A stretch of DNA of 6,067 nt. Origin: Bdellovibrionaceae bacterium UBA6502 (GTDB taxonomy: Bacteria; Bdellovibrionota; Bdellovibrionia; Bdellovibrionales; UBA840). The translations under genes were made by a program, and so were the position numbers. How positions within the stretch are numbered: position 1 is the first letter of the stretch; each line of letters begins with the position of its first letter. The stretch lies in the NCBI GenBank assembly GCA_002436415.1, contig DJMA01000017.1, forward strand, positions 1 through 6,067, read 5' to 3'. The notes below the pieces were generated by a model. The model saw only the letters and a program-made list of their open reading frames with translations. It made no database searches and had not been told where the DNA came from. Below are positions 5,475 through 6,067 of this stretch, one piece after another.

Positions 5475-5501
5475 AAAAGCCGGAGTAGAACTCCGGCTTT
5501 T
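5475..5501 (-). terminator. Intrinsic terminator of the cold-shock gene
   Basis: A perfect 11-bp stem, AAAAGCCGGAG (5475-5485) and CTCCGGCTTTT (5491-5501), closes a 5-base loop. On the minus strand it is followed by a run of nine T (5470-5478 as A on plus, partly in the stem). It ends csp transcription 15 bases after the stop and insulates mscS. The other side has TTTTGTGTTTT, so it could also work on the plus strand. Confidence 0.92.
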
Positions 5502-5515
5502 GTGTTTTGTCTGAA

Positions 5516-5710
5516 TTAGTTAACAACTTTTACGTTGGTAGCACATGGGCCTTTTTTGCTTTCGCCGATGTCGAACTCAACTTTATCGCCATCGCGAGGC
5601 TCTCCGCCTTGAACTTCAGAAATGTGAAAAAATAGGTCTTTACCGTCTTCTTTAGTGATGAATCCGAAACCTTTGCTACCATTAAAAAATTTTACTGTAC
5701 CTGTTTGCAT
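5516..5710 (-). CDS. Cold-shock protein, CspA family
   Basis: A 64-residue single-stranded nucleic-acid-binding OB-fold protein, acting as an RNA chaperone that melts secondary structure. RNP1 is KGFGFI at 13-18 and RNP2 is LFFHIS at 26-31. The opening TGTVKFFNGSKGFGFIT and the closing ATNVKVVN are classic for the family, and the length is normal (64-70). A longer frame with a start at 5752 adds 14 residues (MERIFFYYFFEG...), but this part comes from an AT-rich leader and is foreign to the family. The ATG at 5710 has GAAGG seven bases upstream and is preferred. The upstream region is an A/T-rich leader that may be long, as is usual for cspA-like genes. It is monocistronic, ending in its own terminator. 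Sequence alone does not show whether it is cold-inducible. Confidence 0.95.
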   Translation of the reverse strand: MQTGTVKFFNGSKGFGFITKEDGKDLFFHISEVQGGEPRDGDKVEFDIGESKKGPCATNVKVVN

Positions 5711-5717
5711 TTTAAAA

Positions 5718-5722
5718 CCTTC
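5718..5722 (-). promoter_or_regulatory. Shine-Dalgarno of the cold-shock gene
   Basis: GAAGG on the minus strand, seven bases before the ATG at 5710. It fixes the start of the 64-residue form over the in-frame ATG 14 codons upstream. Confidence 0.7.
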
Positions 5723-5815
5723 AAAAAAATAATAAAAAAAAATTCTTTCCACAGGCTACTCTGAAATCGTCAAAAAGAATAAGGAAAAATGCATAGGGAG
5801 TAGATTTTTTTAAAA

Positions 5816-5821
5816 ATTATC
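5816..5821 (-). promoter_or_regulatory. Possible -10 of the cold-shock gene
   Basis: GATAAT on the minus strand (5 of 6 matches) would start a transcript near 5809, giving a leader of about 100 bases. That is in keeping with the long untranslated leaders of cspA-type genes. No good -35 was found, so the call is weak. Confidence 0.25.
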
Positions 5822-5897
5822 GGCTAAATTAAATAAATTTGTGCTGAGAACTGACGGACTTATATCCTAATGCACCGATTCAAATCTAAGCAAAGCC

Positions 5898-5927
5898 TTG
5901 TTGAGCCTGTTTTTGCATGGATAGAAT
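5898..5927 (+). promoter_or_regulatory. Possible promoter of the small lipoprotein
   Basis: TTGTTG (5898-5903) and TAGAAT (5922-5927) are 18 bases apart, giving a transcript start near 5934 and a leader of about 50 bases. The -35 is poor, so confidence is low. Confidence 0.25.
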
Positions 5928-5974
5928 ATTTTTTTGTTCAAAAAGTTTTAAGATTTTCCAGAATTATGGGCAGC

Positions 5975-5981
5975 AAGGAGG
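5975..5981 (+). promoter_or_regulatory. Shine-Dalgarno of the small lipoprotein
   Basis: AAGGAGG, the full anti-16S match, lies four bases before the GTG at 5986. Spacing is slightly short but workable. It decides the GTG start, because no ATG is in frame. Confidence 0.7.
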
Positions 5982-5985
5982 CTTT

Positions 5986-6066
5986 GTGGAGAAGGTTTTA
6001 TTTGTATTTTTTTTAGGACTGAGTGCCTGCAGTACAGGGAAAAGTCCCTTTCTCAAAAAAGTGTAA
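5986..6066 (+). CDS. Very small putative lipoprotein (26 residues, GTG start)
   Basis: Translation from GTG gives MEKVLFVFFLGLSACSTGKS followed by PFLKKV and a TAA one base before the window ends. It has a short charged N-region, a hydrophobic core (residues 4-12) and a lipobox LSAC with Cys15, followed by Ser at +2. After lipidation and signal-peptidase-II cleavage, a 12-residue basic lipopeptide would remain. The size class recalls entericidin-like or lysis-type lipopeptides, but there is no sequence match to name it. A complete Shine-Dalgarno supports translation. It could also be the front of a longer lipoprotein cut by a premature stop or frameshift, which the window edge hides. Confidence 0.6.
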   Translation: MEKVLFVFFLGLSACSTGKSPFLKKV

Positions 6067-6067
6067 A

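Larger units (their letters stand above)
5870..6016 (+). pseudogene. Possible transposase C-terminal remnant (IS1182-like)
   Basis: An open frame of 48 codons. Its residues 7-19, KQSLVEPVFAWIE, resemble the C-terminal block around the catalytic Glu of DDE transposases of the IS1182 type (pattern RKQTVEPVFGxIK), with a later LRFS at 27-30 where the family has FRRFSLRG. The conserved Lys after the Ile is Glu here, and the frame ends before the family's usual end. No upstream transposase frame, terminal repeats or ribosome site is visible. It overlaps the small lipoprotein in another frame. A chance resemblance is quite possible. Confidence 0.25.

Noticed and set aside
5711..5752. 14-residue N-terminal extension of the cold-shock protein
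   Set aside because: The Phe/Tyr-rich extension is foreign to the family, and the internal ATG at 5710 has GAAGG at correct spacing.
6037..6048. GGGA/TCCC hairpin at the right edge as a terminator
   Set aside because: The four-base stem lies inside the small lipoprotein coding region and is followed by only a short T run.

Overview
The window is an AT-rich, gene-dense stretch of a bacterial chromosome, apparently ordinary housekeeping and envelope genes rather than a mobile island. Two secreted lipoproteins, an RluA-type pseudouridine synthase, an ArfB/YaeJ-type ribosome-rescue hydrolase, a HI0933/YhiN flavoprotein, an MscS channel and a CspA protein suggest a Gram-negative proteobacterium-like organism. 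The AT content and protein style would fit a Bdellovibrionota-type bacterium (Bacteriovorax/Halobacteriovorax), but nothing here proves the taxon.

Layout. Positions 49-1004 (minus): a small lipoprotein and an SSAT-like GNAT acetyltransferase. Positions 1068-1727 (plus): an RluA-family pseudouridine synthase whose 3' end overlaps a convergent gene by 11 bp. Positions 1717-2489 (minus): two overlapping genes for small integral membrane proteins that appear to be paralogues of each other. Positions 2583-2978 (plus): the ArfB-like hydrolase, convergent with and overlapping by 21 bp the HI0933-type flavoprotein (2958-4226, minus). Positions 4227-4482: a non-coding gap. Positions 4483-5385 (minus): an MscS channel whose reading frame continues 40 codons beyond the first ATG and seems to begin at an ATT with a perfect Shine-Dalgarno. 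Positions 5475-5710 (minus): a cold-shock protein with a textbook intrinsic terminator. Positions 5986-6066 (plus): a very short lipoprotein starting with GTG.

Few of the genes obviously work together. RluA and ArfB both act on the ribosome and the cold-shock protein on RNA. The lipoproteins, MscS and the membrane pair belong to the envelope. The most interesting signals are at gene starts and in the membrane pair. Four genes (GNAT, rluA, arfB-like, flavoprotein) lack a Shine-Dalgarno and have a -10-like hexamer 5-7 bases before ATG, as expected for leaderless mRNAs, while both lipoproteins, mscS and csp have clear Shine-Dalgarno sequences. The mscS start would be a rare AUU codon. The two membrane proteins share spaced SFxGM and GGxLGxxAF motifs and are translationally linked. 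I see no CRISPR array, intact insertion sequence, rRNA or functional tRNA.
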